A stretch of 6,957 nt of DNA from an uncultured Clostridium sp. (lineage in GTDB: Bacteria; Bacillota; Clostridia; Clostridiales; Clostridiaceae). Under the pieces are notes generated by a model that saw nothing but the letters and a program-made list of their open reading frames with translations, ran no database searches and was not told where the DNA came from. Shown piece after piece: positions 1 through 6,876 of the stretch; the first letter of the stretch is position 1, and each line of letters begins with the position of its first letter. The stretch covers positions 1-6,957 of the forward strand of contig UQQU01000110.1 in NCBI GenBank assembly GCA_900543325.1. The letters are read 5' to 3'. The translations under genes and the position numbers were made by a program.

Positions 1-55
1 GAGCACTCGGCTGTTAACCGATAGGCTGGAGGTTCGAGTCCTCTTCGCGGAGCCA
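1..55 (+). tRNA. tRNA-Asn (anticodon GTT), 5' end cut off by the window edge
   Basis: The visible part runs from the 3' side of the D arm to the encoded CCA end at 53-55. The anticodon loop is at 11-17 with anticodon GTT at 13-15, which reads Asn codons AAC/AAT. The anticodon stem pairs 7-10 with 18-21. The T arm pairs 28-32 with 40-44 around the loop TTCGAGT (33-39). The 3' acceptor strand is TCGCGGA (45-51), followed by discriminator G52. About 20 bases of the 5' end, including the other acceptor strand and most of the D arm, lie outside the window. The outermost anticodon-stem pair (C6/T22) is a mismatch. It is followed at once by a terminator, so it is probably the last gene of its transcript. 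Confidence 0.96.
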
Positions 56-91
56 AATAAAGCTAGAATTGAATTCTAGCTTTATTTTTTT
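56..91 (+). terminator. Intrinsic terminator of the tRNA-Asn transcript
   Basis: An almost perfect inverted repeat pairs 56-69 with 73-86 (core AAAGCTAGAATT against AATTCTAGCTTT). It is followed by an unbroken T-tract at 85-91. The loop is only about three bases if fully paired, so the top of the stem probably opens. It starts directly after the CCA end of the tRNA, as expected for a terminator that also marks the 3' processing region. Confidence 0.9.
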
Positions 92-117
92 ACAATAAAT
101 TATATTTGTTGTATACT
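89..117 (+). promoter_or_regulatory. Predicted sigma-A-type promoter of trkA-trkH
   Basis: A -35 box TTTACA (89-94, five of six consensus bases) and a -10 box TATACT (112-117, five of six) are separated by exactly 17 bases. Transcription would begin near 124, giving a leader of about 45 bases before trkA. The -35 box overlaps the T-tract of the preceding tRNA terminator. The leader is too short to hold a large riboswitch such as the ydaO/c-di-AMP type known upstream of some potassium transporter genes. Confidence 0.7.
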
Positions 118-155
118 TAAAATTAACACATGATTAAAATAATATTATTACTAAT

Positions 156-162
156 AAGGGGT
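156..162 (+). promoter_or_regulatory. Ribosome binding site of trkA
   Basis: AAGGGGT lies about 7-8 bases before the ATG at 170. It is a slightly imperfect Shine-Dalgarno sequence, but it is the only purine-rich stretch at the right distance and it supports this start. Confidence 0.75.
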
Positions 163-169
163 AAAAGAC

Positions 170-1534
170 ATGGAAGTTATAATTATTGGAGCTGGTAAAG
201 TAGGATATACCTTAGCTAAATTTCTTTCTAATGAAGGAGATGATATAACTGTAATTGATAATAATATGGAAGCTTTAAACTCAATTATAGAAAAATTAGA
301 TGTAATGGGTGTTAAGGGAAATGGAACTAGTTTAAAAGTACTTCATGAGGCTGGAATAAGTAAGTCTGATTTAGTAATATCAGTTACTGGAAGCGATGAA
401 GTAAATATGTTATGTTCATTAGCGGCGAAAAAATTAGGAGCAAAGTATACAATTGCTAGAGTAAGAGGACCACAATATTCTGAAGAAATATTAATGTTAA
501 AAGATGAATTAGGTATAGATCTAGTAATAAATCCAGAAAAGGAAGCAGCATTAGAAATAGCTAAATTGATAAAATTTCCATCTGTAAGAAGTGTAGATAC
601 ATTTGCTCATGGAAAAGTTGATTTAGTTGGATTTACTATACTTGACAACGATGGATTAGATGGATATGCAATTTGCGATATTAAATACATTAAGGATTCA
701 ATATTAATTACTGGAATTGAAAGAGATGGAAATATACATATACCAACTGGTGATTTTATATTACGTAAGGATGATAAGGTTTATGTAATAGGAGAACATA
801 AAAAAATAGAAAATTTCTTTAAAAAATTAGGAAGATTCCAAGATAAAATAAGAAATCCGTTAATAATAGGTGGAGGAAGGATTACTCACTATTTAGTTAA
901 TACAATAAATAAAATAGGGGTTACATCTAAAATAATAGAATTTAATATGGATAAATGCATTGAGTTAAATGAAACATTACCAGAGGCAATTGTAATTAAT
1001 GGTGATGGAACAGATCATGAACTGCTTTTATCAGAAAATCTTCAAGATGCTGATGCATTTATAGCATTAACAGGAAGAGATGAAGAAAATATAATTACAT
1101 CTCTATTTGCAATGAATAATGATGTAAAAAATGTAATAACTAAGATTACTAGATTTAACTATAATGTTATAGCTAAAAATGTAGGAATAGATACAATAAT
1201 TAGTCCTAAAGCTATAACAGCTAATAAAATATTAAGATATATACGTTTCTTGAAGAATAAAAATAAATGCTGTATAGAAAGAATATATAAAATATTTGAT
1301 GAACAAGCTGAGGCTGTTGAGTTCTTAATTAAAGATGATATTAAATTCCTAAATAAAAAATTAAAAGATGTTAATATTAAGAGTGATGTAATAGTGGCTA
1401 CAATAGTTAGAGATGATAAAATAATAATTCCATCTGGAGATGATAAAATAGAACTTGGAGATAGAGTTATTATAATAACTAAAAGAGATAAAATAGTTGA
1501 TATAAATCATATAGTTGCTGGAGGAAACAAATAA
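170..1534 (+). CDS. trkA: Trk potassium uptake system, NAD-binding regulatory subunit TrkA
   Basis: TrkA is a peripheral cytoplasmic protein that binds NAD(H) or ATP/ADP and gates the TrkH pore. At 454 residues it has the double-RCK layout of full-length TrkA (about 458 in E. coli), unlike the single-RCK KtrA of about 220. The first RCK_N Rossmann fold starts at residue 1 with GAGKVG (7-12) and acidic D30 after the second strand. The first RCK_C domain is at about 138-220. The second RCK_N begins near 229 with GGGRIT (234-239), and the second RCK_C is at about 370-450. In the second nucleotide motif the last glycine is threonine, so binding there may be weaker or different. RCK_C domains of related K+ uptake proteins bind c-di-AMP; that is an inference here. 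The start ATG has its own ribosome binding site, and the stop overlaps the trkH start (TAATG), so the two are translationally coupled. Confidence 0.95.
   Translation: MEVIIIGAGKVGYTLAKFLSNEGDDITVIDNNMEALNSIIEKLDVMGVKGNGTSLKVLHEAGISKSDLVISVTGSDEVNMLCSLAAKKLGAKYTIARVRGPQYSEEILMLKDELGIDLVINPEKEAALEIAKLIKFPSVRSVDTFAHGKVDLVGFTILDNDGLDGYAICDIKYIKDSILITGIERDGNIHIPTGDFILRKDDKVYVIGEHKKIENFFKKLGRFQDKIRNPLIIGGGRITHYLVNTINKIGVTSKIIEFNMDKCIELNETLPEAIVINGDGTDHELLLSENLQDADAFIALTGRDEENIITSLFAMNNDVKNVITKITRFNYNVIAKNVGIDTIISPKAITANKILRYIRFLKNKNKCCIERIYKIFDEQAEAVEFLIKDDIKFLNKKLKDVNIKSDVIVATIVRDDKIIIPSGDDKIELGDRVIIITKRDKIVDINHIVAGGNK
1520..1524 (+). promoter_or_regulatory. Ribosome binding site of trkH, inside the end of trkA
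   Basis: GGAGG in the last codons of trkA lies 9 bases before the ATG at 1534. This supports the overlapping start and coupled translation of the two potassium uptake subunits. Confidence 0.85.
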
Positions 1535-2982
1535 TGAATTTTCCAGCTGTATTAAATATAATTGGGCATGTTATAAAATATGAGTTATTACTTCTAATAA
1601 TTCCATTCTTAGTAGCACTTTATTATGGACAAGGAGATGCTAGTGCATTCTTATATACTATAATAATAATGATTCCTATATACATAGCTCTTACAAGAAT
1701 TAAATGTAAGAGTAAAGAGATATATACGAAAGAAGGTTTTGTTACTGTAGGATTGGCATGGATAGCAATTTCTTTCTTTGGGGCATTACCCTTTATCTTT
1801 AGTGGTGCTATACCATCTATAATAGATGCATTTTTTGAAACTTCATCTGGATTTACTACTACTGGGGCATCTATATTAACTGAAATTCAAAGCTTACCTA
1901 AAGGTATATTATTTTGGAGAAGTTTTACTCATTGGGTAGGTGGAATGGGATTCCTTATATTCATTTTAGCCTTAATGCCATCATTTAGTGGTAATACTAT
2001 ACATCTTTTAAAAGCAGAGAGTCCAGGACCAACTCCAGGTAAAATAGTTCCTAAGATAAAGCAAACAGCTAAGATATTATATGCAATTTATTTTGTATTA
2101 ACAGTAATTGAGACAATATTCTTGAAGGTTGCAGGAATGTCTTGGTATGATGCTACTTTACATGCATTAGGAACTGCTGGAACTGGTGGATTTTCAAATA
2201 TGAATGCTAGTGTGGCTGCATTTAATAATCCTGCAGTAGAATGGATTATTACTGTATTTATGCTTTTATTCGGAGTAAATTTTGTTTTATACTTCCAACT
2301 TATAAGAGGAAATATAAAAGCATTCTTTAAGAGTGAAGAGTTAAAATGGTATCTAATTGCTGTATTTGGCTCAATTGTTATTATAGCAATTAATATAATA
2401 CCTTTTAATTCAGGAAATATAGGGCAATCTGTAAGAGATTCAGCCTTTCAAGTAGCATCAGTTGTAACGACTACAGGATATGCAACAGCTGATTTTAATT
2501 TATGGCCAACGCTTAGTAAGATGATTTTAGTTATGCTTATGTTTATGGGAGCAATGGCTGGATCAACTGGTGGAGGAATTAAGACTATAAGAATAGTTAT
2601 AATTTTCAAAGCTATAAGAAGAGAAATAGATAAGATATTACATCCTAGAAGAATTAAAAGTGTAAAAATAGATGGAAATATCGTTAATGAGGAAACTATA
2701 TCAGGAGTATTTTTATTTATATTTGCATATATAGTTATTTCACTAATTGCAATATTTATAATATCATTTGATAACTTTGATGTTACTACAACAGTTACAT
2801 CAGTAATAGCAACTTTAAGTAATATAGGACCTGGATTAGAATTAGTAGGACCTACAGGAAACTATGCTGCCTTTTCAGATTTAAGTAAAATAGTTTTATC
2901 ATTCTGTATGTTAGCAGGTAGGCTTGAAATATATCCAATGTTAATATTATTTAGTCCATCACTTTGGAAAAAAAAATATTAA
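1534..2982 (+). CDS. trkH: Trk potassium uptake system, pore-forming membrane subunit TrkH
   Basis: TrkH is the integral membrane K+ translocating subunit and works with TrkA. The 482 residues match the family length (483 in E. coli). All four pore-loop repeats with their filter glycines are visible: TTTGAS (108-113), GTAGTGGFSN (213-222), TTTGYAT (312-318) and LSNIGPGLE (428-436). The gating loop MAGSTGGGIKT (341-351), which in TrkH structures blocks the pore below the filter, is intact. Hydrophobic stretches fit several membrane helices, including about 16-31, 38-53, 69-90, 136-149, 180-200, 235-257, 272-290, 328-342 and 391-411. The C-terminal AGRLEIYPMLILFSP is typical of the family. Length and partner distinguish it from KtrB. 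It overlaps trkA by one base and is followed by a terminator, so it closes a two-gene operon. No defect is seen. Confidence 0.96.
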   Translation: MNFPAVLNIIGHVIKYELLLLIIPFLVALYYGQGDASAFLYTIIIMIPIYIALTRIKCKSKEIYTKEGFVTVGLAWIAISFFGALPFIFSGAIPSIIDAFFETSSGFTTTGASILTEIQSLPKGILFWRSFTHWVGGMGFLIFILALMPSFSGNTIHLLKAESPGPTPGKIVPKIKQTAKILYAIYFVLTVIETIFLKVAGMSWYDATLHALGTAGTGGFSNMNASVAAFNNPAVEWIITVFMLLFGVNFVLYFQLIRGNIKAFFKSEELKWYLIAVFGSIVIIAINIIPFNSGNIGQSVRDSAFQVASVVTTTGYATADFNLWPTLSKMILVMLMFMGAMAGSTGGGIKTIRIVIIFKAIRREIDKILHPRRIKSVKIDGNIVNEETISGVFLFIFAYIVISLIAIFIISFDNFDVTTTVTSVIATLSNIGPGLELVGPTGNYAAFSDLSKIVLSFCMLAGRLEIYPMLILFSPSLWKKKY

Positions 2983-3036
2983 AATAAAAAAGTTAATTAT
3001 AAAACTAAATAAAGGGTATTTGAAAATACAAAGTTT

Positions 3037-3068
3037 ATAAAGCCAGCTTATGCTGGCTTTATTTTTTT
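3037..3068 (+). terminator. Intrinsic terminator of the trkA-trkH operon
   Basis: An 11-bp stem pairs 3037-3047 with 3052-3062 (core AAAGCCAGC against GCTGGCTTT) around a four-base loop. The T-tract is at 3062-3068. It is the most GC-rich patch between the operons and lies 54 bases after the trkH stop, separating the potassium operon from tldD. Confidence 0.93.
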
Positions 3069-3126
3069 AATAATTATTATAAGAAAATATAGTGAAATAT
3101 AAATTTATAGTAAATAATAGAAGATA

Positions 3127-3147
3127 TGATATATAATTAAATATAAT
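3127..3147 (+). promoter_or_regulatory. Possible promoter -10 region for the tldD operon
   Basis: Two perfect TATAAT hexamers occur at 3132-3137 and 3142-3147. A TGA followed by TATATA (3127-3135) resembles an extended -10 box. No convincing -35 box is found at 16-18 bases upstream of any of them. The surrounding sequence is so AT-rich that chance matches are expected. A promoter must lie between the terminator at 3068 and tldD if the operon is expressed independently, but the exact site is uncertain. Confidence 0.35.
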
Positions 3148-3155
3148 GAAAAGAA

Positions 3156-3184
3156 GTCTAGAATAATATATTTATAATCTAGAT
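3156..3184 (+). other. Small hairpin in the tldD leader
   Basis: Two copies of TCTAGA at 3157-3162 and 3178-3183 form an inverted repeat. A G-T pair (3156/3184) extends it outward, and two further A-T pairs follow after one mismatch. The stem ends three bases before the Shine-Dalgarno sequence, so it would not cover it. If the TATAAT at 3142-3147 is the -10 box, this hairpin would stand at the extreme 5' end of the mRNA. It may be chance in AT-rich DNA. Confidence 0.35.
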
Positions 3185-3187
3185 AAA

Positions 3188-3194
3188 AAGGAGG
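3188..3194 (+). promoter_or_regulatory. Ribosome binding site of tldD
   Basis: AAGGAGG is a near-perfect Shine-Dalgarno sequence 8 bases before the ATG at 3203 and fixes the tldD start. Confidence 0.88.
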
Positions 3195-3202
3195 AATAAT
3201 TT

Positions 3203-4582
3203 ATGTTATCTCGTGAAGTAGCAGAGAGGGTACTTGGGAGATGTTTAATAACTGGTGGGGATTTTGCAGAAATATTTGAGGAAGATACTCTAAATAACTC
3301 AATTAGTATATTAAATGGAAAGGTTGAAAATTCTGTAGGTGGAAGAACTTATGGAATTGGAATTAGAATATTTAAAGGATTAAAAAGTGTATATGCTTAT
3401 ACAAATAATAATAGCTTAACTTCACTTTTAAATGTTGCACAAAAAGCAGCCCTTGCATTGGGTGAATTAAAAGAAGAAAAGATGATAGTTCTTAATGAAA
3501 CAAATACAGTTAATTTTAATCCAATATTACTTGCGCCATCATCAATTGAAATTAATAAAAAAATTGGTGTTATGAAGGTTGCTTATAACGCTGCAAAGAA
3601 CTATCATGATGAGATAGTTCAGGTTGGAGTTGGATATGTAGATAAGGAACAAAATGTTTTAATTGCAAACACAGAAGGATTATATACTGAAGATAAGAGA
3701 GTAAGAACAAGACTTACTGTAAATGCTATAGCTTCTGCTAATGGGGAAAATCAAACAGGCTTTGAAGGTCCTGGTAGACATATGGGATTTGAAATGTTTA
3801 AAGAGATTGATCCTGAATATTACGGAAAAGCCGCAGCAAAGCAAGCATATACAATGTTACATGCAAAAAATTGTCCTGCTGGTAGAATGACAGTTGCTAT
3901 TGATAATGGATTTGGTGGTGTTATATTCCATGAAGCATGTGGACATTCATTAGAAGCAACAGCTGTAGCTAAAGGAAACTCAGTATTTACAGGAAAATTA
4001 GGACAACAAATAGCCTCTACTAAAGTAACAGCTATTGATGATGGAACTATTCCTAATGCATGGGGATCATTAAATATAGATGATGAAGGAAATAAAACTC
4101 AAAAAAATGTTCTTATAGAAAATGGAATATTAAAATCTTATATGATTGATAAATTAAATGGACGTAGAATGGGAATGGCCTCAACTGGTAGTGGAAGAAG
4201 ACAAAGCTATAAATTTGCACCTACATCTAGAATGACTAATACTTATATAGCTAATGGAGATGATAATCCAGAAGATATAATTAAATCTATTAGTGATGGT
4301 TTATATGCTAAAAAAATGGGTGGAGGATCTGTTAATCCTGTTACTGGAGAGTTTAATTTTGCTGTATCAGAAGGATATTTAATTAAGAATGGTGTTATTC
4401 AAGAACCTGTTAGGGGTGCTAGTTTAATAGGAAAAGGTAGCGAAATATTAATGGATATAGATATGGTTGGAAATAATATGACACAAGGACAAGGTATGTG
4501 TGGATCATCATCAGGAAGTATCGCAACTAATGTAGGTCAGCCTATGATTAGAGTAAAAGAAATAACTGTAGGTGGAAGATAG
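3203..4582 (+). CDS. tldD: Zinc metalloprotease subunit TldD
   Basis: TldD is the catalytic subunit of the cytoplasmic TldD/TldE heterodimeric protease (peptidase family U62). In E. coli this protease trims the microcin B17 leader and degrades the antitoxin CcdA. The zinc motif HEACGH (residues 243-248, the family's HExxxH) is intact, with E244 as the catalytic glutamate. The expected third zinc ligand is C433 in GMCGSSSG, 26 residues from the C-terminus, matching its place in E. coli TldD. The N-terminal domain spans about 1-190 and the C-terminal metalloprotease domain about 225-459, ending with the family's typical tail ITVGGR. At 459 residues it is slightly shorter than the E. coli protein (481). 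It is first in an operon with tldE, which starts 10 bases after its stop. The natural substrate in this organism is unknown and no candidate precursor peptide lies in the window. Confidence 0.95.
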   Translation: MLSREVAERVLGRCLITGGDFAEIFEEDTLNNSISILNGKVENSVGGRTYGIGIRIFKGLKSVYAYTNNNSLTSLLNVAQKAALALGELKEEKMIVLNETNTVNFNPILLAPSSIEINKKIGVMKVAYNAAKNYHDEIVQVGVGYVDKEQNVLIANTEGLYTEDKRVRTRLTVNAIASANGENQTGFEGPGRHMGFEMFKEIDPEYYGKAAAKQAYTMLHAKNCPAGRMTVAIDNGFGGVIFHEACGHSLEATAVAKGNSVFTGKLGQQIASTKVTAIDDGTIPNAWGSLNIDDEGNKTQKNVLIENGILKSYMIDKLNGRRMGMASTGSGRRQSYKFAPTSRMTNTYIANGDDNPEDIIKSISDGLYAKKMGGGSVNPVTGEFNFAVSEGYLIKNGVIQEPVRGASLIGKGSEILMDIDMVGNNMTQGQGMCGSSSGSIATNVGQPMIRVKEITVGGR

Positions 4583-4586
4583 GAGG
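4581..4586 (+). promoter_or_regulatory. Ribosome binding site that decides the tldE start
   Basis: AGGAGG overlaps the tldD stop codon (TAG, 4580-4582) and lies 6 bases before the ATG at 4593. It supports that ATG over the in-frame GTG at 4572, which has no purine-rich site in front of it and would place this element inside the coding sequence. Confidence 0.88.
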
Positions 4587-4592
4587 GAGAAT

Positions 4593-5951
4593 ATGGAACT
4601 AGATTTATTTGTAAAAAGTTTATTTAAAAAAGCTAGTGAAGCTGGATTTTCAGAGTATGAAGTTTATTATGTAGATAGAGAAAGTTTAAGTATAAGCGTA
4701 TATAAAAGTGAGGTTGAAAAATATAACCTTAATAATTCAGCTGGATTATCTTTTAGAGGAAAGTTAGGAGATAGAATAGGGTATTCTTATACAGAAATAT
4801 TAGATGAAGATGCTATAGAAATGCTTGTAAAGAAGGCAAAGGAAAATGTTTTAGCAATTGAAAATGAAGATGTCCAATTTATTTATGATGGGGATAAGGA
4901 ATATAAAGAAGTTAGTACTTATTATCAAGCATTAGAAAATATTCCTGCAGATAAATTAATAAAAATTGCATTAGATATGGAATCAGAAGCTAAGAAATAT
5001 TCAGATAAAGTAGAAAGTTTTAGCGGATGTGCAGTATCTTATAGTTCAGGAAAATATGGAATTATAAATTCTAAAGGATTAAATTTACACAATAAATCTA
5101 ATATATTAACAGCATATGTTGTTCCAATTGTTAAAGATGGAGATAATATGTATGATGGTTTTGGATATGTAGTTGCAAAATCATTAGATGAAGTTAATAC
5201 ATTTGAAATTGCTAAAATGGGTGTAGAGGAGGCTTTAAGTAAAATTGGAGGAACTTCAATACCATCAGGAAATTATAAAGTAATTATAAATAGTGATGCT
5301 ATGGTATCTATTATTTCTACATTTGCAGGTGTGTTTAGTGGAGATGCAGTTCAAAAAGGATTAAGTCTTTTAAAAGGAAAAGAAGGTGAAGTTATTGCTT
5401 CAGATATAGTAAATTTAGTTGATGATCCACATTTAGAGAATGGATTAGCATCAGTTGGATTTGATGATGAAGGAGTGGCTACATCAAAAACTTATTTAAT
5501 AAAGAGTGGTAAATTAGAAAGTTTACTTCATAATTTAAAGACTGCTAATAAGGCAGGAGTTAAATCTACAGGAAACGGATTTAAATCTTCATATGCATCA
5601 CCTATTTCAGTATCGCCAACAAATATGTATATAGAGCCAGGAATTGATTCATTAGAAGAAATGATCAAAAAAATAGACAAAGGATTAATAATTACTGATT
5701 TTGCAGGTTTACATTCAGGAGCAAATTCTATAACAGGAGATTTTTCTTTAGCAGCAAAAGGTTTTTATATAGAAAATGGAATTAAATCTAAGCCAGTAGA
5801 ACAAATAACAGTAGCAGGAAACTTCTTTACTTTATTAAATGATATTGAAGAGATAGGAAGCGATTTAAAGTTCCCTATGAGTAGTGTTGGTAGTCCAAGT
5901 GTTTTAGTAAAAGAACTTTCCATTGCTGGAGAGGGGGCAAAGAATGAATAA
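4593..5951 (+). CDS. tldE: TldE/PmbA, non-zinc partner of the TldD protease
   Basis: TldE (PmbA) has the same fold as TldD and pairs with it, shaping the substrate channel and peptide binding but not carrying the zinc. The 452 residues from the ATG match the family length (450 in E. coli PmbA). At the place where TldD has HExxxH, this protein reads AMVSIISTFAGVFSGDAV (236-253), with no histidines. This marks it as TldE and not a second TldD. Family features include GLASVGFDDEGV (284-295), the stretch around GFKSSYASPISVSPTNMYI (329-347) and the SITGDFSLAAKGFYIENG segment (379-396). The frame can be extended upstream to a GTG at 4572, but the ribosome binding site at 4581-4586 favours the ATG at 4593. 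It follows tldD by 10 bases, and its last 8 bases overlap the next gene. Confidence 0.94.
   Translation: MELDLFVKSLFKKASEAGFSEYEVYYVDRESLSISVYKSEVEKYNLNNSAGLSFRGKLGDRIGYSYTEILDEDAIEMLVKKAKENVLAIENEDVQFIYDGDKEYKEVSTYYQALENIPADKLIKIALDMESEAKKYSDKVESFSGCAVSYSSGKYGIINSKGLNLHNKSNILTAYVVPIVKDGDNMYDGFGYVVAKSLDEVNTFEIAKMGVEEALSKIGGTSIPSGNYKVIINSDAMVSIISTFAGVFSGDAVQKGLSLLKGKEGEVIASDIVNLVDDPHLENGLASVGFDDEGVATSKTYLIKSGKLESLLHNLKTANKAGVKSTGNGFKSSYASPISVSPTNMYIEPGIDSLEEMIKKIDKGLIITDFAGLHSGANSITGDFSLAAKGFYIENGIKSKPVEQITVAGNFFTLLNDIEEIGSDLKFPMSSVGSPSVLVKELSIAGEGAKNE
5931..5936 (+). promoter_or_regulatory. Ribosome binding site of the FAD oxidoreductase gene, inside tldE
   Basis: GAGGGG, within the longer purine run GGAGAGGGGG (5928-5937), lies 7 bases before the ATG at 5944. 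It favours that start over the in-frame TTG at 5923, which would place the run inside the coding sequence. Confidence 0.78.
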
Positions 5952-6876
5952 ATACGACTTGATTATAGTTGGAGCAGGAGCTTCAGGGCTTTCGGCTGGA
6001 GTTTCAGCTTTAAAATCTGGAATTAAAAGTGTTTTAATTTTAGAAAAAGAAGATGTATTAGGTGGAAATTTAAATTTATTTATTGATAATGGATTTGGAG
6101 AATATTACTTAAATAATATTGTTACTGGACCAGAGCTTGGTAGTATTTTGATAAAAGATTATAAAGAATTAGGTGGAGAATATAAAGTTAATACTAGAGT
6201 TCTTGAGATAAATAGAGATAAGATTATAACTTATGTTAATCCTAATGAAGGAATACAGGAAGTTGAAGCAAATGCAATAATTTTAGCTGCAGGGTGTAGA
6301 GAAAAATATACAGGTAATATTATGATACCTATTCATAAGTTTACAGGAATATTCACTACTGGTGCTGCACATAGATTGGTTAACTATAGTGGATATTTGC
6401 CAGGTAAAGAAGTCATAATCACAGGAGATGATATGTGGACTTTTATTTTAGCAAGAAGATTAGTAATTGAAGGTGCTAATTTAAAAGGTATAGTTACAGA
6501 AAGAAAATGTTTCAATAGGGATGAATTAGATATTGTTAATGGATTTAATATTCCGATAATATATACAAGTGAAGTAATTGAAATTGAAGGTGAAGAAAGA
6601 GTAAACTTGGCTAAAGTTAAGAATATTGAAACAGAGGAAATTACCTCTATTGAATGTGATTCTTTAATTTTATCTGTAGGATATTTACCGGATAATGATT
6701 TTATAAGGAAAATGAGTCTTATAATGGATGGAGATAGAATCTATAGTGAAAACAATAAAACTTCTGTTGAAGGTATCTTTATAACAGGAACTATGGAAAA
6801 AGGAATTACGGATTTATTCAAAAGTGGAGAAAATGGATTTAAAGTAGGAAAACAAGTAGCTAAATACTTGAAATAA
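5944..6876 (+). CDS. FAD-dependent pyridine nucleotide-disulfide-type oxidoreductase, substrate unknown
   Basis: This is a soluble flavoprotein of 310 residues. The N-terminal FAD Rossmann motif GAGASG (10-15) with E34 after the second strand is intact, followed by LGGNL (39-43), GFG and TGPE (50-64). The segment AAGCREK to LVNYSGYLPGKEV (115-157) resembles the oxidoreductases found with glycerol-3-phosphate genes and the sarcosine oxidase alpha relatives. The C-terminal FAD contact is SVEGIFITGTM (274-283), with threonine where many relatives have D or N after the glycine. The internal NAD(P)-binding motif, usually of the form GSGDIG, reads GDDMWT (161-166) and keeps only its first glycine. 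No CxxC redox pair is present, so it is not a thioredoxin reductase. From memory, many relatives are longer, about 400 residues. It overlaps tldE by 8 bases and is probably co-transcribed and coupled. The reaction is unknown. Confidence 0.85.
   Translation: MNKYDLIIVGAGASGLSAGVSALKSGIKSVLILEKEDVLGGNLNLFIDNGFGEYYLNNIVTGPELGSILIKDYKELGGEYKVNTRVLEINRDKIITYVNPNEGIQEVEANAIILAAGCREKYTGNIMIPIHKFTGIFTTGAAHRLVNYSGYLPGKEVIITGDDMWTFILARRLVIEGANLKGIVTERKCFNRDELDIVNGFNIPIIYTSEVIEIEGEERVNLAKVKNIETEEITSIECDSLILSVGYLPDNDFIRKMSLIMDGDRIYSENNKTSVEGIFITGTMEKGITDLFKSGENGFKVGKQVAKYLK

Noticed and set aside
71..76. GAATTC palindrome as a separate regulatory site
   Set aside because: It is part of the terminator stem that follows the tRNA and needs no other explanation.
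1..91. tRNA 3' end as an integration (att) site for a mobile element
   Set aside because: No integrase gene and no second copy of the tRNA 3' end occur in the window; the following genes are core potassium uptake genes.
118..169. Possible c-di-AMP (ydaO) or other riboswitch before the potassium genes
   Set aside because: The predicted leader is only about 45 bases long and AT-rich, with no stable structure and no terminator hairpin before trkA.
1411..1450. Direct repeat AGATGATAAAATA at 1411-1423 and 1438-1450 inside trkA
   Set aside because: The two copies are in frame and encode the repeated DDKI residues of the C-terminal RCK_C domain, so they are explained by protein sequence and codon bias.
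3146..3166. Six-codon upstream ORF (ATG to TAA) in the tldD leader
   Set aside because: It has no Shine-Dalgarno sequence, and such tiny frames are expected by chance in this AT-rich DNA.
4572..4592. GTG start giving tldE seven extra residues
   Set aside because: It overlaps the end of tldD and has no ribosome binding site in front, while AGGAGG at 4581-4586 is placed correctly for the ATG at 4593.
5923..5943. TTG start giving the oxidoreductase seven extra residues
   Set aside because: The purine-rich site at 5928-5937 fits the ATG at 5944, and the FAD Rossmann strand starts right after that methionine, as is usual for the family.
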